DNA of 64,000 nucleotides from Nitrospira sp. (GTDB lineage Bacteria > Nitrospirota > Nitrospiria > Nitrospirales > Nitrospiraceae), in assembly GCA_018242665.1 (NCBI GenBank), contig JAFEBL010000011.1:1-64000 (forward strand), in the 5' to 3' direction. The notes under the pieces are model-generated. The model did not search any database. It was not told the origin of the DNA and saw only the letters and a program-made list of their open reading frames with translations. This document shows, piece by piece, positions 21,959 through 31,208 of the stretch; position 1 is the first letter of the stretch, and the number at the start of each line of letters is the position of its first letter. The position numbers and the translations under genes were made by a program.

Positions 21959-24804
21959 CGTTTCGTACGCTTGGGGCTCCGCACCGTGCGCTTGGCGGCA
22001 GGCCGCTTCTTGGCCGGCACAGGCTTTGCAGCCTTCATGGCAGACTTGACCGCCCTCGGCTTCGCGGCCTTCGGCTTGCTCTTCGCCGCCTTCGGCTTCT
22101 CGTTCTCGGCTTCCGCCAACGCCGCCTGTGCAGCAGCCAACCGTGCAATACCGACCCGATAGGGCGAGCAACTCACGTAATCCAACCCCAGGAGATGACA
22201 GAACTCGACGGAGCTAGGGTCACCTCCGTGCTCACCGCAAATGCCCAGCTTGATCGTGGGTCTGGTCTTGCGGCCGCCGGTGATCGCGGTACGCATGAGG
22301 GACCCGACGCCTTCCCGATCCAACACCGCGAACGGGTCGCTCTCGAGAATATTGGCCGTCTTGTAGAAATCGATAAACTTGGCCGCGTCATCGCGGGAGA
22401 AACCGAACGTGGTTTGGGTCAGGTCGTTGGTGCCGAAGGAGAAGAACTCCGCCTCCTCCGCGATACGATCGGCCGTCACAGCAGCGCGCGGCAGCTCGAT
22501 CATGGTGCCGACGAGATAAGACAACTTCACGCCATACTGCTTCATCGTGTCCGTGGCGACTTCACGCACAAGATCCTTCTGCGCCTTCATTTCCGAGACC
22601 ATGCCGACGAGGGGAATCATGATCTCCGGCACGATCTTGGTGCCTTCTTTTGCCAATTCACACGCCGCTTCGATGATCGCACGCGCCTGCATCTTGGTGA
22701 TTTCCGGCATCGTGATACCAAGGCGACAGCCGCGCAGACCCAGCATGGGGTTGAACTCATGCAGTTCTTCCACACGGGCCAGCAACCGCTTCTTCTCTTC
22801 AAGCACGGTCGGTGAACCGCTGGTCAATTCGAGTTGCGCGATTTCGACCATCAGCTCCTCACGCTTCGGGAGAAACTCATGCAGCGGCGGATCGAGCAAC
22901 CGGATTGTGACCGGGTACCCTTTCATCTCGCGATACAGCCCAATGAAGTCTTGCTTCTGCAATGGCAGCAGCTGATCCAGGTACATCTCCCGCTCTTCGC
23001 GTTTCCGCGCGAGGATCATCTTCTGCATGATCTGGATACGATCCTCGGCAAAGAACATGTGCTCGGTCCGGCACAGCCCGATACCTTCAGCGCCGAAGCT
23101 CCGCGCAATGCGAGCTTGATCCGGCACATCCGCATTTGCCCGGACCTTCAGCTTGCGCACGCCGTCGGCCCACTTCAGGACCGATTCAAACATCTGATAT
23201 TTCTCCGAGGCCGACGCCTCCATTTTCCCCTGCAGTACCTGGATGACCTCGGACTCCACCACGGGGATGTCGCCGCCGTATACGTTGCCGGTCGAGCCGT
23301 TGACGGACAGATAGTCTCCTTCGCGAAACGTCTGGCTGCCGATACGCACCGTCTGACTGTCCACCACCTCAATGGCCTCGCAACCGGCCACACAGACTTT
23401 GCCCATCTGCCGGGCCACGACGGCCGCGTGAGACGTCATGCCGCCACGCGCGGTCAGGAATCCCAAGGCGGCGTTCATGCCGTGAATATCATCCGGACTA
23501 GTTTCCTGCCGTACCAGCACGACGCGGTTGCCGGCAGCTTTCATTTCAACCGCACGATCGGCCGTCAACGCGATTTTTCCGGCCGCGGCGCCAGGTCCCG
23601 CGGGCAAGCCTTTCCCGAGCGGCGTACACTGCGATTCTTCCTTCGCATCGAAAATCGGATAGAGGTACTGCGCCAACTGATCGGGCCCGATCCGCTGGAG
23701 GGCTTCTTTTTTCGAGATCAGCCCTTCCTTCACCATATCAACCGCAATCCGGACCGCAGCCACGCCGGTCCGTTTCCCGACGCGGGTTTGCAACATGTAC
23801 AACTTGCCCTCCTGAATGGTGAACTCCAGGTCGAGCATGTCGCGGTAGTGCCGTTCCAGTTTCTTATAGGTCGTTTCCAAATCTTTGTAGGCCTGCGGCA
23901 TGAACTTTTCGAGCTGATTGACCGGCAACGGAGTCCGGATGCCGGCGACGACATCCTCTCCCTGCGCGTTCGTCAAACATTCGCCGAAGAATTGCCGCTG
24001 ACCGGTCGCCGGATCGCGCGTAAAGGCCACGCCGGTGCCGCTGGTCTCGCCCATGTTGCCGAACACCATGGCGACCACGTTCACCGCCGTGCCCCAGGTT
24101 TCAGGAATATTGTAGAGGCGACGATAGGTCACCGCCCGAGCGCCGTACCAGGAGGAGAACACTGCATTGATCGCCATACGCAGTTGTTCGAGCGGGTCAT
24201 CCGGAAAATCGCGCTTGGTTTCCTCTTTAACGAGTTCCTTGAAACTGACGACGAGTTCCTTGAGTGCCTTCGCATCGAGATGCGTATCCTGCGTCACCCC
24301 GAGATCGCGCTTTTTATGTTTGAGGATGTCCTCGAAATGTTCTCGATTGATGCCCATGACGATGCTGCCGAACATGCCGATGAAGCGGCGATAACTGTCC
24401 TGCGCGAACCGTTCGTTCTTGGTCTTGAGCGCCAAGCCATGCACGGTCTTGGTGGTCAATCCCACGTTCAACACGGTATCCATCATGCCAGGCATGGAGG
24501 CACGCGCGCCTGAGCGAACAGAAACCAAGAGGGGGCTGTCAGGATCGCCGAAGCCGGCCTTCATCGACCGCTCGATCTTCTTGAGGGCGTGCAACGCCTC
24601 GTCCATCATGCCGGGAGGATAGGCTTTGCCCCGCTTGTAGTATTCAACGCAGGCCTCGGTGGAGATCGTAAACCCGGGAGGCACGGATACCTTGAGATTG
24701 GTCATCTCGGCGAGGCCGGCGCCCTTGCCGCCGAGCAATTCCTTCATGTTGCCTTTGCCCTCGGCTTTTCCATCTCCGAAGTAATAGACGTATTTCTTGG
24801 CCAC
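21955..24804 (-). CDS. ppdK: Pyruvate, phosphate dikinase with a basic C-terminal tail
   Basis: The protein has 949 residues, against the usual 875-900. It interconverts PEP, AMP and PPi with pyruvate, ATP and Pi. In an autotroph it would feed gluconeogenesis from pyruvate. The N-terminal ATP-grasp domain starts KYVYYFGDGKAEGKGNMKELLGGKG. The swivelling phosphohistidine domain has GGMTSHAAVVAR near residue 455. The PEP/pyruvate TIM barrel has RTEHMFF, GTNDLTQTTFGFSRDD and the catalytic Cys in GICGEHGGDP. After residue about 898 there is a 51-residue Lys/Ala/Pro/Arg-rich tail with 20 basic residues, like a histone H1 C-terminus. This tail is not part of the usual enzyme. Confidence 0.96.
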   Translation of the reverse strand: MAKKYVYYFGDGKAEGKGNMKELLGGKGAGLAEMTNLKVSVPPGFTISTEACVEYYKRGKAYPPGMMDEALHALKKIERSMKAGFGDPDSPLLVSVRSGARASMPGMMDTVLNVGLTTKTVHGLALKTKNERFAQDSYRRFIGMFGSIVMGINREHFEDILKHKKRDLGVTQDTHLDAKALKELVVSFKELVKEETKRDFPDDPLEQLRMAINAVFSSWYGARAVTYRRLYNIPETWGTAVNVVAMVFGNMGETSGTGVAFTRDPATGQRQFFGECLTNAQGEDVVAGIRTPLPVNQLEKFMPQAYKDLETTYKKLERHYRDMLDLEFTIQEGKLYMLQTRVGKRTGVAAVRIAVDMVKEGLISKKEALQRIGPDQLAQYLYPIFDAKEESQCTPLGKGLPAGPGAAAGKIALTADRAVEMKAAGNRVVLVRQETSPDDIHGMNAALGFLTARGGMTSHAAVVARQMGKVCVAGCEAIEVVDSQTVRIGSQTFREGDYLSVNGSTGNVYGGDIPVVESEVIQVLQGKMEASASEKYQMFESVLKWADGVRKLKVRANADVPDQARIARSFGAEGIGLCRTEHMFFAEDRIQIMQKMILARKREEREMYLDQLLPLQKQDFIGLYREMKGYPVTIRLLDPPLHEFLPKREELMVEIAQLELTSGSPTVLEEKKRLLARVEELHEFNPMLGLRGCRLGITMPEITKMQARAIIEAACELAKEGTKIVPEIMIPLVGMVSEMKAQKDLVREVATDTMKQYGVKLSYLVGTMIELPRAAVTADRIAEEAEFFSFGTNDLTQTTFGFSRDDAAKFIDFYKTANILESDPFAVLDREGVGSLMRTAITGGRKTRPTIKLGICGEHGGDPSSVEFCHLLGLDYVSCSPYRVGIARLAAAQAALAEAENEKPKAAKSKPKAAKPRAVKSAMKAAKPVPAKKRPAAKRTVRSPKRTKR

Positions 24805-24829
24805 GCGACGCTCTCCTTCTGCTATGAGG

Positions 24830-25348
24830 TCAATGAGTCGGAACCGAATGGCGGGCGGCGGCTTCTAGTCGCAGACGATAGCGGTTGACGACGTGCCTGG
24901 TCACGCGAATGCCACACACGATGATCCCCACCACGAACGCGCCGACCGCGAACAGCCGGTAATCCACGAACGGTCCATAGTCGAAATAGTACGTTCCGTC
25001 TGCACCTTGCTTAAGCTGCGCGTCTTTCTGAAACGTATGGATCTTTCCGGTCGGGTCGGCGAGGTTAAGCCACTCCGAACAGAACTGTACGGGGTTTTCC
25101 GAGCCTGGCGCGTGCTGGTAGGCCAGGCGCAAACAAATGTCTTGTCTGGAGTCATAGATATCCGGTGTCCGCACCAGCCGCTCAAAATTCAGGCCGGTCA
25201 CCCAGATGCCGAAGAGAAACACGGCGTTGCACACCACCATCATGACGACGCTGATGCCGGACGCAAATCGCCGAACTTTGGTCGCCCTTACGTGGGCCGC
25301 GGCACGTGCCTCGGGTGACTCAGGGAGGCTCTCTGACGTAGCGTCCAA
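24830..25348 (-). CDS. Membrane protein with two transmembrane segments
   Basis: The protein has 172 residues. A basic cytoplasmic N-terminus of about 30 residues leads to a first membrane span (about 31-52, GISVVMMVVCNAVFLFGIWV). An approximately 80-residue external loop with two Cys follows (ICLRLAYQHAPG, QFCSEWLNL). A second span is at about 133-152 (LFAVGAFVVGIIVCGIRV), then a basic C-terminus. I recognise no family. It lies between glyS (14 bp) and ppdK (25 bp) and is likely co-transcribed with them. Confidence 0.7.
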   Translation of the reverse strand: MDATSESLPESPEARAAAHVRATKVRRFASGISVVMMVVCNAVFLFGIWVTGLNFERLVRTPDIYDSRQDICLRLAYQHAPGSENPVQFCSEWLNLADPTGKIHTFQKDAQLKQGADGTYYFDYGPFVDYRLFAVGAFVVGIIVCGIRVTRHVVNRYRLRLEAAARHSVPTH

Positions 25349-25362
25349 ACCTTCACCATCCG

Positions 25363-27570
25363 CTACGTCCCTTGTACCATAATCTGGGAGAAATCAGCGA
25401 ATGACATGAACAAATCATCGACCGCTTTCAAGAGCGACAGCCGGTTTCCGCGCACGGCGGGGTCGTCGGCATTGACCATCACCGCATTGAAAAAGTCGTC
25501 GATCGGACCCTTCATCCGAACCAGCACATCCAAGGCCTGCCCGTATTCTCCGCTGCGCATGGCCGCCGCATAGGCCGCATGACTCGTTTGCACCGTCTCA
25601 TGTAACGCAGACTCGGCAGGTTCCCGAAATAACCCGGATTCCACCGGCTTACGATCCCACTGCTCCTTTTCGGTCAACCGATGCGCCCGTTTAAACCCAA
25701 CGATGAGCGGATCAAATTCGGCGCGCGCGGTGATTTGCTGGAGCGCCTTCATCTTGTCGAAGAGGTCGGTGAGATCGATGGACTGGCGGTCAGCCGATTT
25801 CAGGACGGCCTCCATCACATCGTCCCGCAGTTGGTGCGCACTTTTTCCGTAGAAGCGGACCCGTTCAAAGAGAAAGCCAATCACGTCCGGCGCCCCGCCT
25901 TTGGCCGGCGGAGGCGCAGCGGTCACATGCTGATCGGCCAACCCTTGTTGTGCCGCCCGCACGGCTTGCGCGAGATTGAGCCGCAACCGGCTCTCGATGA
26001 GAATACGCACAATCGCCGTGGCGTGGCGTCTGAGAGCGAAGGGATCTTCGGAGCCGCTCGGAACCAGGCCGACCAGGAAGAATCCGGCGATACTGTCTAA
26101 TCGATCGGCAAGGGAGAGCACCTTCCCAGCCAGCGACTCCGGCAGTTCGCCTTCCATGGCGCGAGGCAGGTACTGCTCGCGAATCGCTGCGCTGACCGTC
26201 GCCGACTCCCCGTCATGCTTCGCATACTCCCCGCCCATGATTCCCTGCAACGTCGGAAACTCGCCGACGATGCCCGTCAATAGATCAGCCTTGCTGAGTT
26301 CCGCCGCGCGCCGGCAGTCGTGAACCAATTGATCAGCACCAAGCTGCCCGGCGAGATGCGCCGCCATCGCCACCACGCGCTGCGTCTTCTGATGGAGACT
26401 GCCGAGTTTTTGATGGAATGTGACCGCGAGTTGTTTCGCCACGCGATCTGCCAACGAGGTCTTGCGATCCTCGTCGAAGAAAAACTTCGCATCGGCCAAG
26501 CGCGCAGCCAGGACCCGCTCGTTGCCCTCACGGATCAACTGCATATTCGCCAACTTCATATTCGTGACCGCCAGGAAGTTCGGCAACAACGCGCCCTTGG
26601 AGTCCACGAGAGAGAAATACCCCTGGTGCTCTTTCATGGAGGTCATCAGAATTTCTTTCGGGAGCGCGAGGTAGTGCGGCTTAAAGGCGCCGAGAATCGT
26701 CAGCGGGCATTCCACCATGTAGACCGCCTGCTCGAGCAGCTCATCGTCCTGATGCACATGCCCGCGAGCGGACTTGGCCATTGCGGCCAGTTGCTCGAGG
26801 ATCATGGCCCGCCGGCGATCCTGATCGACAATGACGCTGTGGCGTTCGGTCTCTTTGAAATAGTGCGCGATGGATGTGACGGCAAAGCCCTTGGGGCTGG
26901 ACACCTTCGCACCCAGTACTCGATGCCCCTGGCTGAAATTGCCGACCTTGATCGTTGCGAACTGAATCGGCAGGACCTTACCGCCGCACAGCGCCACCAG
27001 CCAACGCACCGGCCGGGCAAAGCGCACCCCAGTTTGGTTCCAATGCATGGCCTTAGGGAACGACAACTTGGCCAACAACTGCGGCAAGGCCTGCGTCAGG
27101 ACCGCAGCCACCGCCTGCCCTTTCTCCTGCTTCACCGCAAACAGATAGTCGCCTTTGGGCGTCTGCCGCACTTCCAGCGACTCAACCGGCACACCCTGGC
27201 CAGCTGCAAACCCGATAGCCGCTCTCGTCGGCTGCCCCGACTGATCGAAAGCCACGGCCTTTGACGGCCCCATGGCTTCTTTCACGGCGGAGGCCTGCTG
27301 CGCCGCCAGTCCTTCGACCAACAACACGAGCCGCCGCGGTGTCCCCATCGTGCGGACAGCCGCATAGGTGAGACGCGAATCTTTCAACAACGTCTCCGCC
27401 CCCTGCTGCAAGGCGCGCAAGGCCGGGGCGACGAACTGATAGGGCAACTCCTCCGTCCCGATTTCGAGCAGCAATTCCGTCGTGGCCGGAGTCTTGGCGC
27501 GTGAGGCAGAGGCAGGCTTTTTCGTGCGTGAAACGGTCTTGGTCTTGGTCTTGGTTTTTTTGGATGGCAT
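25363..27570 (-). CDS. glyS: Glycyl-tRNA synthetase, beta subunit
   Basis: The protein has 735 residues, somewhat longer than the usual 690. The alpha2beta2 enzyme charges tRNA-Gly; the beta subunit binds tRNA. The family start is TTELLLEIGTEELPYQFVAPAL at about residue 30. An HD-like central region and a C-terminal DALR anticodon-binding part (about 600-720, ALDVLVRMKGPIDDFFNAVMVNADDPAVRGNRL) follow. The extra length is a Lys/Thr/Ala-rich leader of about 30 residues encoded by repeated ACCAAG units after an A7 run. The start is ATG at 27570. It lies 20 bp after glyQ. Confidence 0.96.
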   Translation of the reverse strand: MPSKKTKTKTKTVSRTKKPASASRAKTPATTELLLEIGTEELPYQFVAPALRALQQGAETLLKDSRLTYAAVRTMGTPRRLVLLVEGLAAQQASAVKEAMGPSKAVAFDQSGQPTRAAIGFAAGQGVPVESLEVRQTPKGDYLFAVKQEKGQAVAAVLTQALPQLLAKLSFPKAMHWNQTGVRFARPVRWLVALCGGKVLPIQFATIKVGNFSQGHRVLGAKVSSPKGFAVTSIAHYFKETERHSVIVDQDRRRAMILEQLAAMAKSARGHVHQDDELLEQAVYMVECPLTILGAFKPHYLALPKEILMTSMKEHQGYFSLVDSKGALLPNFLAVTNMKLANMQLIREGNERVLAARLADAKFFFDEDRKTSLADRVAKQLAVTFHQKLGSLHQKTQRVVAMAAHLAGQLGADQLVHDCRRAAELSKADLLTGIVGEFPTLQGIMGGEYAKHDGESATVSAAIREQYLPRAMEGELPESLAGKVLSLADRLDSIAGFFLVGLVPSGSEDPFALRRHATAIVRILIESRLRLNLAQAVRAAQQGLADQHVTAAPPPAKGGAPDVIGFLFERVRFYGKSAHQLRDDVMEAVLKSADRQSIDLTDLFDKMKALQQITARAEFDPLIVGFKRAHRLTEKEQWDRKPVESGLFREPAESALHETVQTSHAAYAAAMRSGEYGQALDVLVRMKGPIDDFFNAVMVNADDPAVRGNRLSLLKAVDDLFMSFADFSQIMVQGT

Positions 27571-27590
27571 CGTGGAATAGGGTCCGCAGG

Positions 27591-28511
27591 CTACTTGGTG
27601 GTGACCGGTGAACGGTTGGTGGCTCCCTTACCTGTCCGAGCCGGTTGCTTGATCAACGGATGGCCCATGGCCTCCCGGTCGGCCACATACGATTCCGCAC
27701 AGCGCCGCGCCAGCGCCCGCACCCTGGCGATGTAGGACGTTCGCTCGGTGACGCTGATCGCCCCGCGCGCATCCAACAGATTAAACATGTGCGAGGTCTT
27801 GATGCAGTAATCGTAGGCTGGCAAGGTCAACTTCTTGTCCAGCAGACGCTGACATTCCCCTTCGAAGGCCTGGAAGGTGGCCATCAGCATGGGCACCTCG
27901 CCCTCTTCAAAGTTGTAGCGCGAAAACTCCACTTCGCTCCGGTGGTGCACGTCGCCGTAGGTCACGCCGTCGGTCCACTGCAGGTCATACACATTGTCCA
28001 CCTGCTGCAGATACATGGCGATGCGCTCGGTCCCATAGGTGATTTCGCCGGTGATCGGATTGAGCGGGATCCCGCCGATCTCCTGGAAATACGTAAATTG
28101 GGTAATCTCCATGCCGTCGAGCCGGACTTCCCAGCCCAATCCCCAAGCGCCCAGCGTGGGCGATTCCCAATCGTCCTGCACAAACCGGATATCGTGCTTT
28201 TTTGGATCGATGCCGAGCTGCTTGAGACTTTCAAGATAGAGGCCTTGAATGTCATCCGGCGCCGGCTTCAGCACCACCTGGTACTGGTAGTAATGCTGCA
28301 TGCGGTTGGGGTTTTCACCGTAGCGGCCATCGGTCGGGCGGCGGCAGGCTTGCGGATAGGCCGCGCGCCAGGGCTCCGGACCGAGCGAACGAAGGAAGGT
28401 GGCGGGATGAAATGTGCCCGCGCCCATTTCCAAGTCATACGGTTGATGAACAACACAGCCCCGGTCGGCCCAGAAGCGATGCAGAGTCAGAATGAGGTCT
28501 TGGAAATTCAC
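27591..28511 (-). CDS. glyQ: Glycyl-tRNA synthetase, alpha subunit
   Basis: The protein has 306 residues with a GTG start at 28511, giving the family N-terminus [13 protein letters not shown]. This is the catalytic class II subunit. The motif region [26 protein letters not shown] (shown in part) is nearly invariant in the family, and [14 protein letters not shown] and [13 protein letters not shown] are present. The C-terminal end ([17 protein letters not shown]) is a short basic tail beyond the usual end. It is the first gene of the minus-strand block running to argS, with a predicted promoter about 58 bp upstream. Confidence 0.96.
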   Translation of the reverse strand: MNFQDLILTLHRFWADRGCVVHQPYDLEMGAGTFHPATFLRSLGPEPWRAAYPQACRRPTDGRYGENPNRMQHYYQYQVVLKPAPDDIQGLYLESLKQLGIDPKKHDIRFVQDDWESPTLGAWGLGWEVRLDGMEITQFTYFQEIGGIPLNPITGEITYGTERIAMYLQQVDNVYDLQWTDGVTYGDVHHRSEVEFSRYNFEEGEVPMLMATFQAFEGECQRLLDKKLTLPAYDYCIKTSHMFNLLDARGAISVTERTSYIARVRALARRCAESYVADREAMGHPLIKQPARTGKGATNRSPVTTK

Positions 28512-28568
28512 CGGATGTCCAGATCTAGCCGCTGGCTGCTCGTGGTGACGGATGAAAAAGAAGGCCTG

Positions 28569-28598
28569 AAGCTAGCAAGAACGGTTACAGGGTGTCAA
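28569..28598 (-). promoter_or_regulatory. Predicted promoter of the glyQ block
   Basis: On the minus strand there is a perfect -35 TTGACA (28593-28598), an 18-base spacer and a weak -10 TAGCTT (28569-28574). The -10 lies about 58 bp upstream of the glyQ GTG. The weak -10 keeps confidence low. Confidence 0.4.
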
Positions 28599-28689
28599 GA
28601 AACTGGAGCTCGGTTTTCAATAGGTTGCAATGTAGAACCGCTCGACAGGATGTACGGATTTCTTCTTGGCCATCTCGTGGTCGAATCGC

Positions 28690-28718
28690 TTGAATCGCGG
28701 CACGCGCTGGTTTATTCT
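28690..28718 (+). promoter_or_regulatory. Predicted promoter of the sulfate import operon
   Basis: There is a -35 TTGAAT (28690-28695), a 17-base spacer and a -10 TATTCT (28713-28718), 40 bp upstream of the Rrf2-regulator ATG. The regulator may bind near here to control itself, which is usual in the Rrf2 family. Confidence 0.45.
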
Positions 28719-28758
28719 CCCAATATCTTGAGCAACTCACTAGACAACTGACTCGACC

Positions 28759-29199
28759 ATGAAGTTCTCCAAGAAGAGTGAATACGGGCTTCGGGCGCTC
28801 CTCGAGCTCTGCGAGACCTATGGAGGCCGCGTGCTTCAGCGCCATGAGATTGCCGAGCGGCAGAACATCCCCGTGGAGTTTCTCGAGCAGATTCTGCTGG
28901 CACTCAAACGCGCCGGGCTGCTGGCGAGCCGGCGCGGCATTCGCGGCGGGTATTCGCTGATCAAGTCTCCGGAAGAGATCACGCTCGGTCAGGTCATCCG
29001 TATCCTGGACGGCCCGCTGGCGCCGATCAGCTGTGTGAGCAAAACCGCCTATCAAAAATGTGCCGACTGTCCCTATGCCGCCAAACCCTCCTGCCCGTTA
29101 CAGCAGGCCATGGGGGAAGTGCGCGATGCCATTGCCAATATTCTCGACCATTACACCTTAAGTCGCTTTGCCCATACCAAACTGGCGGAAGGATCCTGA
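28759..29199 (+). CDS. Rrf2-family regulator with four Cys, heading a sulfate transport operon
   Basis: The protein has 146 residues. The N-terminal winged helix-turn-helix (about 1-80) begins MKFSKKSEYGLRALLELC and contains EIAERQNIPVEFLEQIL and SRRGIRGGYSL, the Rrf2 signature. After the dimerisation helix there are C92, C101, C104 and C112 (SCVS, KCADCP, SCPL). The positions around 92-104 correspond to where IscR and NsrR bind an Fe-S cluster, so this may sense Fe-S, redox or thiol status. CymR-type Rrf2 regulators of sulfur uptake usually lack such Cys. The stop TGA overlaps the sbp ATG by one base. Confidence 0.88.
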   Translation: MKFSKKSEYGLRALLELCETYGGRVLQRHEIAERQNIPVEFLEQILLALKRAGLLASRRGIRGGYSLIKSPEEITLGQVIRILDGPLAPISCVSKTAYQKCADCPYAAKPSCPLQQAMGEVRDAIANILDHYTLSRFAHTKLAEGS

Positions 29200-30263
29200 T
29201 GCGTACCATCGCCCAGACACTCACCACATTGATGCTGACCGTCATCGCGTCCTCGGGTCTGTTCACGTTCCCGCCTGCATCAAGCCACGCAGCCGAGACG
29301 CGTGACCTGATTCTGGCGGCCTATAGCGTGCCCAAGGAAGCCTATGAGCGGCACATCATTCCCGCCTTCCAACGGTATTGGAAACAGAAGACGGGGCAGG
29401 ATGTCCGCGTGCGCAGTTCCTACGGTGCCTCCGGCGCACAGGCCCGCGCTATCATCGGCGGATTCGATGCGGATGTTGCCGTACTCTCGCTGGAAGGCGA
29501 TGTCGATCAAATCACCAAAGCCGGCCTGATTACGCATGACTGGCGGAAAGCCCCGCACGGGGGCATGATCTCCGCCTCGGTCGTCGCGCTTGGCGTCCGG
29601 AAAGGCAACCCCAAAGGCGTGAAGGGCTGGGAAGACGCGGCGCGGCCCGGCGTTGAAGTTTTGTATCCCAATCCCAAAACCTCCGGCGGCGCGATGTGGG
29701 ATGTGATCGCGATTTATGGCGCAGGGCTGAAACTGGCCGAACAACGGGCGGGAAAACCGGTGGCTCCGGAAGCGGCGGCGTCGCAAGCAGTCGACTTGCT
29801 CACGCGCATTCAACGCAACGTGAAGGTGATGGACAAAAGCGGCCGGGAATCGGTCACGACGTTCGAGCGCGGCGTCGGCGATGTAATCGTGACCTATGAA
29901 AACGAATTGTTGCCGCGCGTGAAGGGCGGACGCCCCTACGAACTCATCGTGCCGGCTGAAACCGTGTGGATCGAAAACCCGGCAGCGGTGGTCGATGCCT
30001 ATGCCGATCGGCACAAGGCCAAGGATCTGGCCGAGGCATTTGTCGCCTTCCTGCATGGACCGGAGGCGCAGGCCGCGTTCATCGAGTTGGGGTTCCGCCC
30101 CTTGGATCGAACCGCACAGGCTCCGGCCGCCGCAACCGGGCTCCCGCAACCGGCTAGACTCTTTACGATCGCGGATCTCGGCGGATGGGAGCAGGTCAGC
30201 ACCAAGCTCTTCGGTGCACAGGGCGTGTGGACGAAGATTGTCGAAGACGTGTCAAAGAAATAG
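29199..30263 (+). CDS. sbp: Periplasmic sulfate-binding protein
   Basis: The protein has 354 residues from ATG at 29199, which overlaps the regulator stop (TGATG), with AAGGA upstream. A signal peptide (about 1-33, SSHAAETRD) directs it to the periplasm. The family features are clear: LAAYSVPKEAYERHIIPAFQ, SYGASGAQARAIIGGFDADV, LYPNPKTSGGAMWD and VTYENELL. It hands sulfate (or thiosulfate) to the CysTWA importer encoded downstream. The length is normal for Sbp/CysP. Confidence 0.94.
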   Translation: MRTIAQTLTTLMLTVIASSGLFTFPPASSHAAETRDLILAAYSVPKEAYERHIIPAFQRYWKQKTGQDVRVRSSYGASGAQARAIIGGFDADVAVLSLEGDVDQITKAGLITHDWRKAPHGGMISASVVALGVRKGNPKGVKGWEDAARPGVEVLYPNPKTSGGAMWDVIAIYGAGLKLAEQRAGKPVAPEAAASQAVDLLTRIQRNVKVMDKSGRESVTTFERGVGDVIVTYENELLPRVKGGRPYELIVPAETVWIENPAAVVDAYADRHKAKDLAEAFVAFLHGPEAQAAFIELGFRPLDRTAQAPAAATGLPQPARLFTIADLGGWEQVSTKLFGAQGVWTKIVEDVSKK

Positions 30264-30278
30264 GACAAGGAACGATCG

Positions 30279-31160
30279 TTGACCTCGCATCTCTTAGTCC
30301 GTGTGGCACTGCGGTCCGCAGCAGTGGGATATGTCCTGCTGCTGATTTTTCTTCCGCTAGCCACCCTGACGCAGCAATCCATTACCTCGGGATGGGACCG
30401 CTTCATTCAGGATCTATCCGCCCCTCAAGCGTCGGCCGCGCTCTGGCTCACCATTGAGACATCCGCGATTGCCACCGCCATCAATGCGGTCTTCGGCACC
30501 CTCTCGGCGCTTGTCTTGGTCCGTTATGAATTCCCCGGCCGCTGGCTCTTGAATGCATTGGTCGATCTGCCGTTCGCCATCCCGACCCTCGTCGCGGGAT
30601 TGATGATTGCCGCCATCTATGGCCCGACCAGCGTGATCGGAACCTGGCTTCAACAGGGTGGCCTGACAGTGCTGTATAACCAGCCCGGCATCATTCTGGC
30701 CATGCTGTTTGTCACCATGCCGTTTACGATTCGCTCGCTCCAGCCGGTGTTGATGGGGCTGGAGCGCGATCAGGAGGAAGCGGCATTCACCCTCGGAGCG
30801 AGTCCCTGGACGACTTTCTGGAAGGTGACGGTTCCCTCGGTCCTGCCAGGCTTGCTGACCGGCGTGTTCCTCACCTTCGTGCGCGCACTCGGCGAATTCG
30901 GCTCCATCGTGATCGTGGCGGGCAATATCCCGATGAAGACCCAGGTGGCGTCGGTGTACGTCTACGGAGAAATCGAAAGCTACAATCCCCAGGCGGCGAC
31001 CTCCGTCTCGGTGTTGATTCTGCTCATTTCGTTTGTCGTGCTGCTGCTCTTGGAACGGTTGACCCGGCGTCCCGGTGAACGGTTACCCAAACTGTTTCGC
31101 TGGTCGAACCAATATGACCAGCCGGACCACGATTCGGCACCGGCGACGGCTGCGCGCTAA
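30279..31160 (+). CDS. cysT: Sulfate ABC transporter permease CysT (CysU)
   Basis: The protein has 293 residues. The start is TTG at 30279 with AAGGA eight bases upstream, giving MTSHLLVRVALRSA. Six hydrophobic segments are seen. The permease EAA loop is DQEEAAFTLGASPWTTFWKV, followed by the LPGLLTG segment, where it contacts the ATPase. GEFGSIVIVAGNIPMKTQVA is typical of the CysT family. The C-terminus has a polar tail of about 30 residues. It is part of the operon with sbp, cysW and cysA. Confidence 0.93.
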   Translation: MTSHLLVRVALRSAAVGYVLLLIFLPLATLTQQSITSGWDRFIQDLSAPQASAALWLTIETSAIATAINAVFGTLSALVLVRYEFPGRWLLNALVDLPFAIPTLVAGLMIAAIYGPTSVIGTWLQQGGLTVLYNQPGIILAMLFVTMPFTIRSLQPVLMGLERDQEEAAFTLGASPWTTFWKVTVPSVLPGLLTGVFLTFVRALGEFGSIVIVAGNIPMKTQVASVYVYGEIESYNPQAATSVSVLILLISFVVLLLLERLTRRPGERLPKLFRWSNQYDQPDHDSAPATAAR

Positions 31161-31208
31161 ATGGCAAACCGGGTTTGAGATCGTGTTACGTGTAACGGGA
31201 GTGCGGGC

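Noticed and set aside
22834-24513. 559-codon open frame on the plus strand
   Set aside because: It is antisense to ppdK, which has all expected motifs. Its composition (His, Arg, Phe) marks it as a shadow.
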